This document shows, one piece after another, positions 26,810 to 36,286 of a stretch of 64,000 nt of DNA. The notes beneath the pieces are model-generated. The model was given only the letters and a program-made list of their open reading frames with translations, had not been told where the DNA came from and did no database searches. Within the stretch, counting starts at the first letter, position 1. The number at the start of each line of letters is the position of its first letter. A program made the translations under genes and the position numbers. Origin of the DNA: UBA7359 sp041689615 (lineage in GTDB: Bacteria > Pseudomonadota > Gammaproteobacteria > Eutrophobiales > Eutrophobiaceae); contig JBDNFW010000063.1 in assembly GCA_041689615.1 (NCBI GenBank), forward strand, positions 1 through 64,000. The letters are read 5' to 3'.

Positions 26810-28060
26810 CTATCCAAATATTGTTTTCAATATATAGAAAAAGATGATGGCTAGTATGGCGCCAGCAGGCAACGTAATAATCCACGACATAAATATAGAA
26901 CCTATCATACGCAGATTTAGAGCAGAGATACCACGTGCGAAGCCAACACCTAATACAGCACCGACAAGTGTATGAGTCGTTGATATAGGTAAACCCGTAC
27001 CTGAGGCAAATACCACTGTTGTTGATGCAGCAAGGTTACAACAAAAGCCACGACTTGGTGTTAAATCAGTGATGCCTGATCCAACGGTTGCAATAACTTT
27101 GTGACCATAGGTAATGAGTCCTATAACAATACCAACTGCACCGAGTAGTAATATCCAGATAGACATCGATGATTCTTGGGCAATCTCGCCGCTAGACACG
27201 ATACTAACGATCGCTGCCACAGGACCAACAGCATTTGCGACATCATTAGAACCATGAGCAAATGCCATGGCGCAGGCAGTAAAGATCATTAACACGCCGA
27301 ATACCAGTTCAACATCATGGAATTGGTAAGAAAATTTAGCACGTGGACTAAATGATAATTTTCGAATTAGAAATGAACCTATGATGGAGCAAAAAATTCC
27401 AATGATGATGCTGATTGCATAGCACTCGGATTTTGATAAATCCAGGCCAATATGTTTTAAACCTTTAAACATGGTAACCAATGAAATCATGGCACCGGTT
27501 AGAAAAATGTAAAATGGCACATAGCGTTTAGCATTTTTCATAGGATCGGGAGTATCGAGTATTAATTTTTGTACGCTGCGAAACAATGCGTACGAGAATG
27601 CGCCGGCGATTATCGGTGAGACAACCCAGCTCGCCGCTATTGATCCGACTTTGCCCCATTTGACCGCTTCCATACCAATTCCTACAGCAGCAAAACCGAC
27701 AATGGCTCCGACGATAGAATGAGTTGTTGATACGGGTAATCCGTATTTTGTTGCAACTAATAACCATATGCCCGCTGCTAATAAAGCAGCCAGCATGCCG
27801 TAAACAAGTAATTCAGGTGAGCCGGAAAGCATATCTGCGTCGATAATACCTTTGCGTATAGTAGAGGTAACTTGGCCACCGGCCAGGAAAGCACCAGAAA
27901 ATTCAAAAATAGCAGCAATGATAACGGCATTTCTAAGAGTTAATGCTTTTGAACCAACAGAGGTAGCCATTGCATTAGCAACATCATTCGCACCAATGCC
28001 CCAGGCCATAAACAGGCCAAAACAGCCCGCCAATATGAGAAATATTGTTGTGTGTTCCAT
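26810..28060 (-). CDS. PiT-family inorganic phosphate transporter
   Basis: The protein has 416 residues and about ten membrane segments. The duplicated PiT signatures are GIGANDVANAMATSVGS near the N-terminus and AHGSNDVANAVGP in the second half. It is a low-affinity, ion-coupled phosphate carrier. It follows its PhoU-like partner by 21 bases on the minus strand and complements the high-affinity Pst system next door. Confidence 0.93.
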   Translation of the reverse strand: MEHTTIFLILAGCFGLFMAWGIGANDVANAMATSVGSKALTLRNAVIIAAIFEFSGAFLAGGQVTSTIRKGIIDADMLSGSPELLVYGMLAALLAAGIWLLVATKYGLPVSTTHSIVGAIVGFAAVGIGMEAVKWGKVGSIAASWVVSPIIAGAFSYALFRSVQKLILDTPDPMKNAKRYVPFYIFLTGAMISLVTMFKGLKHIGLDLSKSECYAISIIIGIFCSIIGSFLIRKLSFSPRAKFSYQFHDVELVFGVLMIFTACAMAFAHGSNDVANAVGPVAAIVSIVSSGEIAQESSMSIWILLLGAVGIVIGLITYGHKVIATVGSGITDLTPSRGFCCNLAASTTVVFASGTGLPISTTHTLVGAVLGVGFARGISALNLRMIGSIFMSWIITLPAGAILAIIFFYILKTIFG

Positions 28061-28081
28061 AGAATTTATTTTATTTTATTT

Positions 28082-28762
28082 TTATTTTGCCAACATTAAC
28101 TGTAGGCGGTTGCCAGTGCTCTGTGCTGAGTCTGCTAGATCGCCTGTCCACTCAATTATTTTATAAAGAAACATAACATCAATAGGAGATAGTTCTTTTT
28201 CAACTTTATAAAATGCTGCTCGTAATGTGATCTGAATCTCATCCGTCTCTGCTTCAATCGTATGTAATTCTTCGATCATCTTTTTAACACGAGTTGCTTC
28301 ATCGCCACGAAAACCTGTAGCTATTAATTCATCCAGCTCGTTTATTGCGACTTGTGCCTGACGAGTTGCATCGATACATCGTTTAAGAAATTCCATATAG
28401 GCATTTGCAATACTTTCAGGCAATGACATTTTTCTACCAAGCGTTAATCCGGAAATATCCTTGGCTTTATTGGCAATAAGATCTTGCAAGTCCAATACTT
28501 CCAATAAGTCTCTACGATCGATCGGCATGAATAGACTTGATGGCATATTCATGCGTAGTTCGTTTTTGATTTCATCCGCCTCATTTTCGAGCTCTACCAG
28601 TCTTGCCTGAACTTTAGTGGCTTGTTCCCAGTCATTGCTTATTACGGCTTCAAAATATGGGATTAACTCTTCAACACATAAAACGACCTTATCAATGTGT
28701 TTTTGCAGGGGAGTGACAGGTGAACTGCCAAAAATACGGGAGAAATAGTTGGATTGAGCCAT
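28082..28762 (-). CDS. DUF47/PhoU-like partner of the PiT transporter
   Basis: The protein has 226 residues, all-helical, of the TIGR00153/DUF47 family. Motifs such as LPSSLFMPIDRRDLLEVLDLQD and the terminal IIEWTGDLAD resemble the metal-binding helices of PhoU. Genes of this family nearly always precede a pit gene, as here, and are thought to regulate the transporter. It is transcribed divergently from ppk across a 255-base control region. Confidence 0.9.
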   Translation of the reverse strand: MAQSNYFSRIFGSSPVTPLQKHIDKVVLCVEELIPYFEAVISNDWEQATKVQARLVELENEADEIKNELRMNMPSSLFMPIDRRDLLEVLDLQDLIANKAKDISGLTLGRKMSLPESIANAYMEFLKRCIDATRQAQVAINELDELIATGFRGDEATRVKKMIEELHTIEAETDEIQITLRAAFYKVEKELSPIDVMFLYKIIEWTGDLADSAQSTGNRLQLMLAK

Positions 28763-28944
28763 TAATAGTGCATCCTGAATATTTTCATAAATCTAATAAA
28801 TACAGAGTCTTTCATGGAGATGTCATATAAAAAAGCTAAACTGTAATAGTGCATAATTGTATGCTTTAAACAGTCTTTTTGTATAGCGTGGATTTTACTC
28901 AATTTAATAAGTTTAAGTTTAATTCATGTTTTTCTTACATAATA

Positions 28945-28989
28945 TTGATATATATCAAATCTCTATGTCTTTGATATATAGAGTATGAA
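28945..28989 (+). promoter_or_regulatory. FNR/ANR-type box and -10 before ppk
   Basis: TTGATATATATCAA (28945-28958) matches the FNR consensus TTGAT-N4-ATCAA exactly. A TATGAA -10 candidate lies at 28984-28989, which puts the box near -42 to -44, the class II activator position. A second half-site TTGATATATA starts at 28971. An additional TGTCAT/CTGTAAT pair at 28821-28847 is one base out of PhoB phase and is not claimed. Confidence 0.55.
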
Positions 28990-29017
28990 TAAGTATTAAT
29001 AATAAAAAAGGTTTCCA

Positions 29018-31087
29018 ATGGATAAGTTAAATTTAAAATTACCCGAGTTATATCTTAATCGTGAATTAAGCTTACTCGAGTTTAATCGCCGTGTTTTTGA
29101 GCAGGCTAAGGATAAGCACAATCCACTATTGGAACGTTTACGTTTTCTATGTATAGCCAGTACGAATCTGGATGAATTCTTTGAAATTCGTGTTGCTGGT
29201 TTAAATCAACAGGTTAAATATGGTTCAGTGCAGACTGGCGATGATAATCTTACCGCTGTTGAAATATTAAAAAAAATCAGCGAAGTCGCACATGAGCTTG
29301 TAGCGGAGCAATATAAAATACTTAATGAAGTGCTCATTCCTGAATTATCCAAAGAAAAAATTCGCATCTTGCGACGAGCGCAGTGGAAACCGAAGTTATC
29401 ACGTTGGGTTAAACGTTATTTTAACCGTGAATTGATTCCTATATTAAGTCCTATTGGCTTGGATCCTTCGCATCCGTTTCCGCGTGTATTAAACAAGAAT
29501 TTATATTTTATAGTGACGCTTGAAGGAAAAGATGCTTTTGGTAGAGAAGGTGGATTTGCAATTGTGCAAGCACCTCGTTCATTGCCACGGGTAATAGAAA
29601 TACCAAAGGAATATTCAATCAGAACGCATGATTTTATTTTGCTGTCCTCGGTTCTGCATTCTCACGTCGGTGATTTATTTCCAGGTATGAAAGTAACAGG
29701 TTGTTATCAATTCCGTGTCACGCGAAACAGTGATCTCTTTGTTTACGATGAAGAAGTCGATGATCTGTTACGCGCATTGGAAGGCGAATTGCCATCACGA
29801 CGATATAATGATGCTGTTCGTCTTGAGGTAGCTGATAACTGTCCGGCAGAGATCAGTGATTTTTTACTTGATCAGTTTAAATTAACTGATGATGCATTAT
29901 ATCAAGTTAATGGGCCAGTAAACTTGAATCGTTTATTACAACTTCACGATTTGGTAGATCGACCTGAACTTGTTTATCCCGGTTTTACCCCGGATATTCC
30001 ACCGCGCTTACTAAAGATGAAAAGTATTTTTGATGCATTACATAACGGTGATATTTTATTAATGCATCCGTTTCAATCATTTGCGCCTATTGTTGATTTC
30101 TTACGACAGGCTGCAAACGATCCTGCGGTATTGTCTATAAAACAAACTTTGTATCGAACCGGAAGTGATTCAGCCATTGTGCATGCATTAAAAGATGCTG
30201 CGCGTGCAGGTAAAGAAGTTACAGTTGTAATTGAATTACTTGCACGTTTTGATGAAGAAGCAAATATTGAACTGGCAAATGATCTGCAAGAAGCAGGTGC
30301 ACATGTGGTTTATGGCGTTGTTGGTTATAAGACGCATGCAAAGATGATCATGGTAGTAAGAAGAGAAGGTCGATCATTACGTCGCTATGTTCACCTCGGT
30401 ACCGGAAATTACCATACGCGTACTGCAAGACTGTATACGGACTATGGTTTATTAACGGCTGATCAAGCAGTCGGTGAAGATGTTAATAAACTTTTTCATC
30501 AGATGACGGGGCTGGGTCGTGCGACAAAATTAAAAAAATTATTACAGTCTCCGTTTACCTTACACAAAGGAATGCTCGATCTTATTAAGCAAGAAACCGA
30601 TAACGCCAAAGCAGGTAAAGAAGCACGTATTATTGCCAAGATGAATGCATTGGTTGAACCTGAAATCATTCGTGCTTTATATGAAGCTTCTATAGCCGGT
30701 GTGAAAATAGATTTGATCATTCGCGGAATATGTTGCTTAAGACCAGGCATTAAAGGTGTGTCGGAAAATATTCATGTGCGTTCAATTATTGGACGTTTTC
30801 TGGAGCATACACGCATTTATTATTTCCATAATAACGGTAAGCCACATGTTTATTGCGCCAGTGCAGACTGGATGCAACGCAACTTATTTCATCGAGTGGA
30901 AGCCTGTTTTCCTATTGAAGAAAAACGTCCGCGCGATCAAGTTATTAAATTTGGGTTGTTGAATTATCTTTCTGATAATACTCAGGCATGGATTTTACAA
31001 ACAGATGGAAGTTATCGTCGAGCTAAAGCGGGAAATGCAAAACCAAAAACGGCTCAGCAGGTATTGCTAGATCATTACTGTCCTTAA
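29018..31087 (+). CDS. ppk: Polyphosphate kinase 1
   Basis: The protein has 689 residues, the usual PPK1 length. The N-terminal domain starts YLNRELSLLEFNRRV. The two phospholipase-D-like halves carry the autophosphorylated histidine in GYKTHAKMIMVV and the second catalytic histidine near FHNNGKPHVYCASADWM. It makes polyphosphate from ATP reversibly. Its last 4 bases overlap convergent ppx, and it diverges from the PiT operon. Confidence 0.96.
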   Translation: MDKLNLKLPELYLNRELSLLEFNRRVFEQAKDKHNPLLERLRFLCIASTNLDEFFEIRVAGLNQQVKYGSVQTGDDNLTAVEILKKISEVAHELVAEQYKILNEVLIPELSKEKIRILRRAQWKPKLSRWVKRYFNRELIPILSPIGLDPSHPFPRVLNKNLYFIVTLEGKDAFGREGGFAIVQAPRSLPRVIEIPKEYSIRTHDFILLSSVLHSHVGDLFPGMKVTGCYQFRVTRNSDLFVYDEEVDDLLRALEGELPSRRYNDAVRLEVADNCPAEISDFLLDQFKLTDDALYQVNGPVNLNRLLQLHDLVDRPELVYPGFTPDIPPRLLKMKSIFDALHNGDILLMHPFQSFAPIVDFLRQAANDPAVLSIKQTLYRTGSDSAIVHALKDAARAGKEVTVVIELLARFDEEANIELANDLQEAGAHVVYGVVGYKTHAKMIMVVRREGRSLRRYVHLGTGNYHTRTARLYTDYGLLTADQAVGEDVNKLFHQMTGLGRATKLKKLLQSPFTLHKGMLDLIKQETDNAKAGKEARIIAKMNALVEPEIIRALYEASIAGVKIDLIIRGICCLRPGIKGVSENIHVRSIIGRFLEHTRIYYFHNNGKPHVYCASADWMQRNLFHRVEACFPIEEKRPRDQVIKFGLLNYLSDNTQAWILQTDGSYRRAKAGNAKPKTAQQVLLDHYCP

Positions 31088-32577
31088 CTGAATTTGAGTT
31101 TGTAGTCGATTACTGAAAGATAATTTGCTTCTGTTTCAAGATCGGCTTCAGTCAATGGATGATCGGTAAGCCAGCCATCCTGAAATTTTAATGTAATAAC
31201 ATTCATATTAATTTCTACATCAACATCCGGTGTTTTGATCGTGTTACGGCTTCGATTTAAAACGACTCCCAATCTTAATATGATAATTAATTTAATCAGT
31301 TTATTTTTAACTTCTTCAGTGACTGGTTCGAATATTTCAAGCGCGATTTTTCTTCGATGTAGTCGTACCAATATACTTAATAGTAATTGTTCATGTCGTG
31401 AGAAGCCGGGCATGTCTGAATTACTTAATAAATAGGCTCCGTGTCTGTGATACTGACTATGTGCGATAGCCAGGCCAATTTCATGTAAGCGCGCAGCCCA
31501 ACCGATCATTTTTAAATCTTCGTTCTTATCTAATTGCCATTCAGATTTAATGTTTTTAAAAATATGCTTGGTTATTTTCTCAACATGATTGGCATGTTCG
31601 ATGTCAACGCTATAACGGTTCATTAACCGATCAACGGTTTTATCACGGACGTCGGTATTATGTTGACGACCAATCTGATCATGTAACAAACCTTCGCGAA
31701 GTGCGCCATCTGAATACTCCATCGACTCAATTCCCAGCGCTTCAAATACCGCAGATAAGACGATAACGCCACCAACAAAGACAGGAATACGATTTGAAGA
31801 GAGCCCAGCAAATTCAATTTTGTTTACATTTCCAATAGAAATGAGTTCCTTTCTTAATTTAGCTAAAGATTCTGATGTTACGCTGGCTTCACTCCAGCCC
31901 AGATTGACAACGACATCGAGAATGGCATGAATGGTTCCAGATGTACCAATAGTTTTATCCCAACCATATTTTTTATAAAAGCCCTGAATACTTTCCAATT
32001 CTTGTAGCGCAGCGATGCGGGCTTTACGACAACGTTTGGCTGTTATTTCACCATCTTTAAAAAAGCGTTCACTAATATTAACGCAACCCATGAATAGACT
32101 TTCGGTCACATCAGCATCGAAGCTTTTGCCGATGATGAGTTCGGTGCTGCCTCCACCAATATCAACAACAAGTCGCTTATCTGTATCATTAAAAATGGTA
32201 TGTGCTACACCAAGATAAACAAGACGAGCTTCTTCACGACCAGAGATTATTTCAATATTGTGTCCAAGCGCCGCGTTAGCGCGAGAAAGAAATTGCATTC
32301 CATTTCTTGCTTGGCGCAGGGTGTTTGTGCCAACAGCACGAATATTTGAAGCGGGGATGGTTTTAATACGTTGACCAAATTTTTCCAGACATTGTAAGGC
32401 GACTTCAATGGATTCATCCGTTAAAAGACGATCTTCATTCAGCCCGCCGGCAAGTCGAACCATTTCCTTGATGCGATCAATAATTATTGCTCTGCCATCA
32501 ACAACATTGGCAACAATCAGATGAAAACTGTTTGAACCTAAATCAACTGCGGCATAAGTTTCGTTGGGATCTGACAA
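31084..32577 (-). CDS. ppx: Exopolyphosphatase (Ppx/GppA family)
   Basis: The protein has 497 residues. An actin-like ATPase fold opens with YAAVDLGSNSFHLIVA and has the phosphate loop VVDIGGGSTELIIG and later GTSGTIHA. The C-terminal half is the HD-like domain typical of long Ppx (RLHEIGLAI). It removes terminal phosphate from polyphosphate, or from pppGpp in the GppA branch. Its tail-to-tail position with ppk favours Ppx. Confidence 0.93.
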   Translation of the reverse strand: MSDPNETYAAVDLGSNSFHLIVANVVDGRAIIIDRIKEMVRLAGGLNEDRLLTDESIEVALQCLEKFGQRIKTIPASNIRAVGTNTLRQARNGMQFLSRANAALGHNIEIISGREEARLVYLGVAHTIFNDTDKRLVVDIGGGSTELIIGKSFDADVTESLFMGCVNISERFFKDGEITAKRCRKARIAALQELESIQGFYKKYGWDKTIGTSGTIHAILDVVVNLGWSEASVTSESLAKLRKELISIGNVNKIEFAGLSSNRIPVFVGGVIVLSAVFEALGIESMEYSDGALREGLLHDQIGRQHNTDVRDKTVDRLMNRYSVDIEHANHVEKITKHIFKNIKSEWQLDKNEDLKMIGWAARLHEIGLAIAHSQYHRHGAYLLSNSDMPGFSRHEQLLLSILVRLHRRKIALEIFEPVTEEVKNKLIKLIIILRLGVVLNRSRNTIKTPDVDVEINMNVITLKFQDGWLTDHPLTEADLETEANYLSVIDYKLKFS

Positions 32578-32670
32578 GACTGGTGTGCACCTAGTTTAAT
32601 AAATAATGATTAATATGAAGGACTTTTTTGTGCGACATGCTTTATTTAAATGTAGCATAATTGAATGATA

Positions 32671-32700
32671 TATCATTCTTTATCATTCTTTATCATTCTT
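32671..32700. repeat. Three tandem copies of a 10-bp unit
   Basis: The unit TATCATTCTT is repeated three times without error, preceded by a partial inverted copy (AATGATA) and followed by TAATCATTAT. It lies immediately before the sixA start codon, in the sixA/ppx divergent spacer. Confidence 0.9.
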
Positions 32701-32708
32701 TAATCATT

Positions 32709-33215
32709 ATGACATTTCATCTATACATTATGCGTCATGCCAAGTCCGATTGGGCTGCGGCAGGCAAATCAGATTTTGACCGGCCCATTAATAAACGTGG
32801 CAAGCAAAGCGCAATACTGATCGGTGAATGGATGAGAGATAATAATCGGATACCGCAGAAAATTATTTCATCACCAGCTATACGTGCAAAACAGACAACT
32901 GAACTGGTAATAAAGCAATTTGCCAACGTGAATTCGGATAAGGTTATTTATGAGAAAGATCTTTATCTGGCCGAACCAGATAGATTAATAGAGTTTATCC
33001 AACTTTATAAAAATGAACTTAGTAGTTTAATGTTAGTGGCGCATAATCCGGGTCTGGAACAACTCGTTCATTTTCTATCGAGTGAGGCAGATACTGATTA
33101 CAGAAGTATGACAACTGCAAATCTGGTGATATTCGAATATCCTGATAACCAATTCGATCCTTTGACTGATAAAGGAAAGTTAATCGAGTTTATTAAACCA
33201 AAAGAGCTTAGTTAA
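32709..33215 (+). CDS. sixA: Phosphohistidine phosphatase SixA family
   Basis: The protein has 168 residues from ATG 32709. A longer frame from 32661 would translate the tandem repeat into an unlikely leader. The histidine phosphatase signature is LYIMRHAKSD, with the second histidine in LMLVAHNPGLEQL. SixA removes phosphate from His phosphotransfer proteins such as the PtsN/ArcB-type relays. It diverges from ppx and sits beside the phosphate genes. No clear ribosome site is visible. Confidence 0.85.
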   Translation: MTFHLYIMRHAKSDWAAAGKSDFDRPINKRGKQSAILIGEWMRDNNRIPQKIISSPAIRAKQTTELVIKQFANVNSDKVIYEKDLYLAEPDRLIEFIQLYKNELSSLMLVAHNPGLEQLVHFLSSEADTDYRSMTTANLVIFEYPDNQFDPLTDKGKLIEFIKPKELS

Positions 33216-33217
33216 AT

Positions 33218-34051
33218 CTACTTCTCAGCAACAACGTAGGCTATCCAACCTGCGTCAGCATCACCTTCAGTTTCAGGAATAAATTCGCCATTGCCTTCAC
33301 CATCTTCATCAGCCTGTTCCCAGTATACCGTTGGTTTGAAGCCAGCTTCCGTTAACATGTCTAGAATTTCCGGCATGGTCCATACTCGCCATTCATAGCT
33401 GAACGCATTCATCATTTTTGAGCCATCTTTAAACTTATAATGAATATGATTCATAGCGATGCCGTTGATTGGATTATATTTGCTTTGATCCCATATATAA
33501 GTAAAATTTTTATATTTAGTTTTTTCCTTTAATTCCTGAAAAGCTTCATAGCCACCATAAGCATCAAGAAAAAATATACCATCATCAACTAAAGCAGCAT
33601 AAACACTTTTGAAATAGTCAATCGTGAGTTTACGTTCTAGCAATAGCCAATAACTGAAATTCATGGCCAGAACAATATCAACCGGTTTGGTTTTCACAGT
33701 GATGACATTATCGTTGATAACAGTTAGGCGTTTAGCTTGTTTAGTACTTAGTTTTGCTATTTTATTTTTCTTGCCCCACTCCAAAACTTCCTCATCAAGA
33801 TCTATACAGATTGCCGTATTGGTATTGCGGCGTTTTATCCATTCACAGGAAGTATTGGTTGTGCCGCAAAAATCTTCTCTAAGAGAAGTTGCATTACGGT
33901 TCCTGAGTTTCTTATAGGTGGCATCAACAAAATCGATTTCTGATTCAACGCATTGAACTGAGTTTTCATAATAAACATGTCGATCTGCCAGATCGGCCAT
34001 CGTTGGATCAGCGGGTTTTTTATTATTGTTTTTCTTCTTTCTTGAAGCCAT
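33218..34051 (-). CDS. Class I SAM-dependent methyltransferase, substrate unknown
   Basis: The protein has 277 residues. After a lysine-rich N-terminus comes a Rossmann methyltransferase: motif I as SLREDFCGTTNTSCEW, acidic loop CIDLDEEVLEWG, then DIVLAMNFSYWLL and DDGIFFLDAYGG. The C-terminal part, with a strongly acidic stretch (QADEDGEGNGEFIPETEGD), is specific to this family. The target is not predictable. It converges on sixA with 2 bases between. Confidence 0.8.
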   Translation of the reverse strand: MASRKKKNNNKKPADPTMADLADRHVYYENSVQCVESEIDFVDATYKKLRNRNATSLREDFCGTTNTSCEWIKRRNTNTAICIDLDEEVLEWGKKNKIAKLSTKQAKRLTVINDNVITVKTKPVDIVLAMNFSYWLLLERKLTIDYFKSVYAALVDDGIFFLDAYGGYEAFQELKEKTKYKNFTYIWDQSKYNPINGIAMNHIHYKFKDGSKMMNAFSYEWRVWTMPEILDMLTEAGFKPTVYWEQADEDGEGNGEFIPETEGDADAGWIAYVVAEK

Positions 34052-34183
34052 GTTATTTCCATTAAGAATAGTGTTATTAATAATTTTTGCGCATTATAAC
34101 GAATAGTTGTGAATCAGGTTAGCTTAACCTCATATTAATATGTATGTTTAATACTATTGTTACAGTTTTGTTAAAATGAAAAT

Positions 34184-34984
34184 ATGAATTGGTGGGGAAA
34201 AATACTCGGTGGTACCTTTGGCATGATGATTGGTGGTCCAATCGGTGCGCTATTGGGTGCAGCATTAGGTCATAACTTTGACAAAGGCTTATCTCAACCC
34301 GCTGGGCAAACAGCAAGTCAATCCGGTTTTGGCCAGCAAGAACGTGCACAAACGATGTTCTATACTGCAACCTTCTCAGTAATGGGACATGTTTGCAAAG
34401 CCGATGGACAAGTTACGGAAGATGAAATAGCACTTGCTAAACAAGTCATGCAACAAATGGATATGGATGCAGTACAACGTAAAGCTGCTATCGATTTGTT
34501 TAACGAAGGTAAGAAAGCATCCTTTCCGTTAAATGATGTTGTTAAGCAATTTCGTCAGGAAATAGGTTTTCGACCAAATCTGTTACGCATGTTTATCGAA
34601 GTACAAATCACGGCCGCCTATGCTGATGGCGTGATGGATCCAGCTGAACGCAAAGTTTTATTGAATATTTGTCAGCTACTAAACATTTCGCAACATGAGT
34701 TTGAACACCTTTGCTCAATGATTGGCGGTATGCATAGTGGTTCATCAAAAGCAGCTCGTAATGATGGCTCGCCTTCATTAAAACAAGCTTATGCTGTACT
34801 GGATATAAAAGAGTCAGCCAGCGCCGCTGAAATAAAGAAAGCATATCGCCGTTTATTGAGCCAGCATCATCCAGATAAATTAGTCGCAAAAGGTTTGCCG
34901 GAAGAGATGATGAAACTAGCAGCACAGCGAACGCATGAAATAAGAAAGGCTTATGAAGTCATCAAGAAAGCAAAAAAGCTTTAA
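34184..34984 (+). CDS. djlA: DnaJ-like membrane co-chaperone DjlA
   Basis: The protein has 266 residues. A glycine-rich N-terminal membrane segment (about 8-30), a TerB-like helical domain (about 55-180) and a C-terminal J domain with the essential HPD in LSQHHPDKL match DjlA in order. It is a type III membrane protein that stimulates DnaK and influences envelope stress signalling. It appears monocistronic. Confidence 0.93.
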   Translation: MNWWGKILGGTFGMMIGGPIGALLGAALGHNFDKGLSQPAGQTASQSGFGQQERAQTMFYTATFSVMGHVCKADGQVTEDEIALAKQVMQQMDMDAVQRKAAIDLFNEGKKASFPLNDVVKQFRQEIGFRPNLLRMFIEVQITAAYADGVMDPAERKVLLNICQLLNISQHEFEHLCSMIGGMHSGSSKAARNDGSPSLKQAYAVLDIKESASAAEIKKAYRRLLSQHHPDKLVAKGLPEEMMKLAAQRTHEIRKAYEVIKKAKKL

Positions 34985-35063
34985 TTTTTAGCTAGCTTGT
35001 AAAACATTGGGCATACTTACACGGAACTAAATGCACACCAGAAAGAAATAGAGCGATAAGTCC

Positions 35064-35404
35064 ATGAAAATAAAATCAATACTTGAGAAAAAAGCAACGA
35101 CGTTTATAGCATTTCAGCAGATGAAACGCTGAAAGAGATGGTAAAAGAAATGCTCGCGCGAAGTATTGGTTCCTTGCTCGTTTTGCACGACGACGGCTCA
35201 CTTGCTGGAATAATTACTGAACGCGATTTTTTGTATAATGTTGCCAAGAATGCAGATACCTGGGAAACAGTTCGTATTGGTGATGTGATGATTAAAAATG
35301 TATTAACCGCTTCAGCCGATGAAACAACGTTCCAGAATGAATTGATGAAGCGCTATATAAAGGATTGGCCAGAAGAAGATAAGCCGGAAATAGCGACACA
35401 GTAA
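35064..35404 (+). pseudogene. CBS-domain protein, frameshifted and shortened
   Basis: ATG 35064 opens a frame MKIKSILEKKATT that stops after 20 codons. Shifting by one base at about 35101-35105 restores YSISADETLKEMVKEM and GSLLVLHDDGSLAGIITERD, a clear first CBS domain, then DVMIKNVLTASADETTF, the start of a second. That second domain breaks off into an unrelated charged tail ending at 35404. Intact relatives have two CBS domains in about 140 residues that sense adenine nucleotides. This copy is probably non-functional. Confidence 0.8.
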
Positions 35405-35444
35405 AATTACAAATCGATCGGGTTGTTATCCTGATCGGTAATCA

Positions 35445-35704
35445 CTAATGCATTACTCTTTGCAAATCAACAAGAAAGTCGTACGTCATCCGATCTTTAT
35501 CTTTTAGAATCGGTTTGATTACGAAACACTTAACCTTCTCTCCTTGTTTAATATTCACCAGTGGATTAAAGATACGTCGTCCAGTCGGTCCGTAAGTCGC
35601 TAAAACATAATAAAGACGTTCAGCCCAGTGTCGCTCGGACGAAACTTATTGCCGTCTTTAGTCTCGCCTCGAAGTAGTATTTTTTCTATTGTCATTCCGT
35701 TCAT
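35445..35704 (-). pseudogene. DUF3579-family protein with a frameshift
   Basis: On the minus strand, ATG 35704 (or 35695) opens MTIEKILLRGETKDGNKFRPSD and then runs into a stop. From the Trp codon onward a different frame gives WAERLYYVLATYGPTGRRIF, then KVKCFVIKPILKD and MTYDFLVDLQ, to a stop at 35445. Together they match the DUF3579 pattern (RG.T..G..FRPSDWAERL...). The break is at about 35625-35632. The function of the family is unknown. Confidence 0.75.
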
Positions 35705-35903
35705 TTTTGTTGATTAAACACAATGTTACATTATTCTTGCAGTGCAGCAAGGCGGGGATTATAGGGGATGAAGTTGGATTTTACGAATAGGAATTGGATG
35801 TTTATTTTATGTTAAGTTTTTAGTGACTTTTCAAGACGAATTTCTTTTTTCATTTGTTTTACCCCTTGAAAAAACATCAAGAGGAAAAAATATGCTTGAT
35901 AGA

Positions 35904-35921
35904 GTTAACATATATGTTAAC
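35904..35921 (+). promoter_or_regulatory. Palindromic operator of the HigBA pair
   Basis: GTTAACATATATGTTAAC is a perfect 18-base palindrome ending 8 bases before the toxin start codon. TTGATA at 35896-35901 is a possible -35, so the palindrome would overlap the core promoter. It is a likely site for the HTH antitoxin. Confidence 0.65.
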
Positions 35922-35929
35922 CTATAAAA

Positions 35930-36286
35930 ATGAGGGAAATACATTTTTACCGAACGGATTCGGGAGATTGTCCAGTTGAAGAGTTTTTAAATTCTTTAAC
36001 AGCAAGACAAGCTCAAAAAGTAACGTGGGTTATGCGACTTGTTGAAGAAATGAATTTAGTGCCTGTTAAATATTTTAAGAAGTTAACGGGGACGGATGAT
36101 CTCTGGGAAATAAGAGTTCAATACGGGAATAATATTTTTCGATTGTTAGGGTTTATGGATGGAAAGAATGTAGTCATTCTTAATCATGCATTTCAAAAGA
36201 AAACACAGAAGACGCCAATAAAAGAAATTGCGATAGCTAATACAAGAAGGAAAGACTATCTCAAGAGAGGTAACAGGCATGAGTGA
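35930..36286 (+). CDS. HigB-type toxin (Gp49/RelE superfamily)
   Basis: The protein has 118 residues. Features include IHFYRTDSGDCPVEEFLNSL at the start, then DDLWEIRVQYGNNIFRLLGF and VVILNHAFQKKTQKTP, typical of phage-derived Gp49-like HigB toxins. These RelE-fold proteins cleave mRNA on the ribosome. Toxin precedes antitoxin, as in higBA modules, with an 8-base overlap. Both frames are intact. The ribosome site is poor and the leader very short. Confidence 0.85.
   Translation: MREIHFYRTDSGDCPVEEFLNSLTARQAQKVTWVMRLVEEMNLVPVKYFKKLTGTDDLWEIRVQYGNNIFRLLGFMDGKNVVILNHAFQKKTQKTPIKEIAIANTRRKDYLKRGNRHE

Noticed and set aside
28821..28847. PhoB-like half-sites before ppk
   Set aside because: TGTCAT and TGTAAT are 21 bases apart, one base off the 11-base grid, and the intermediate unit is not recognisable.
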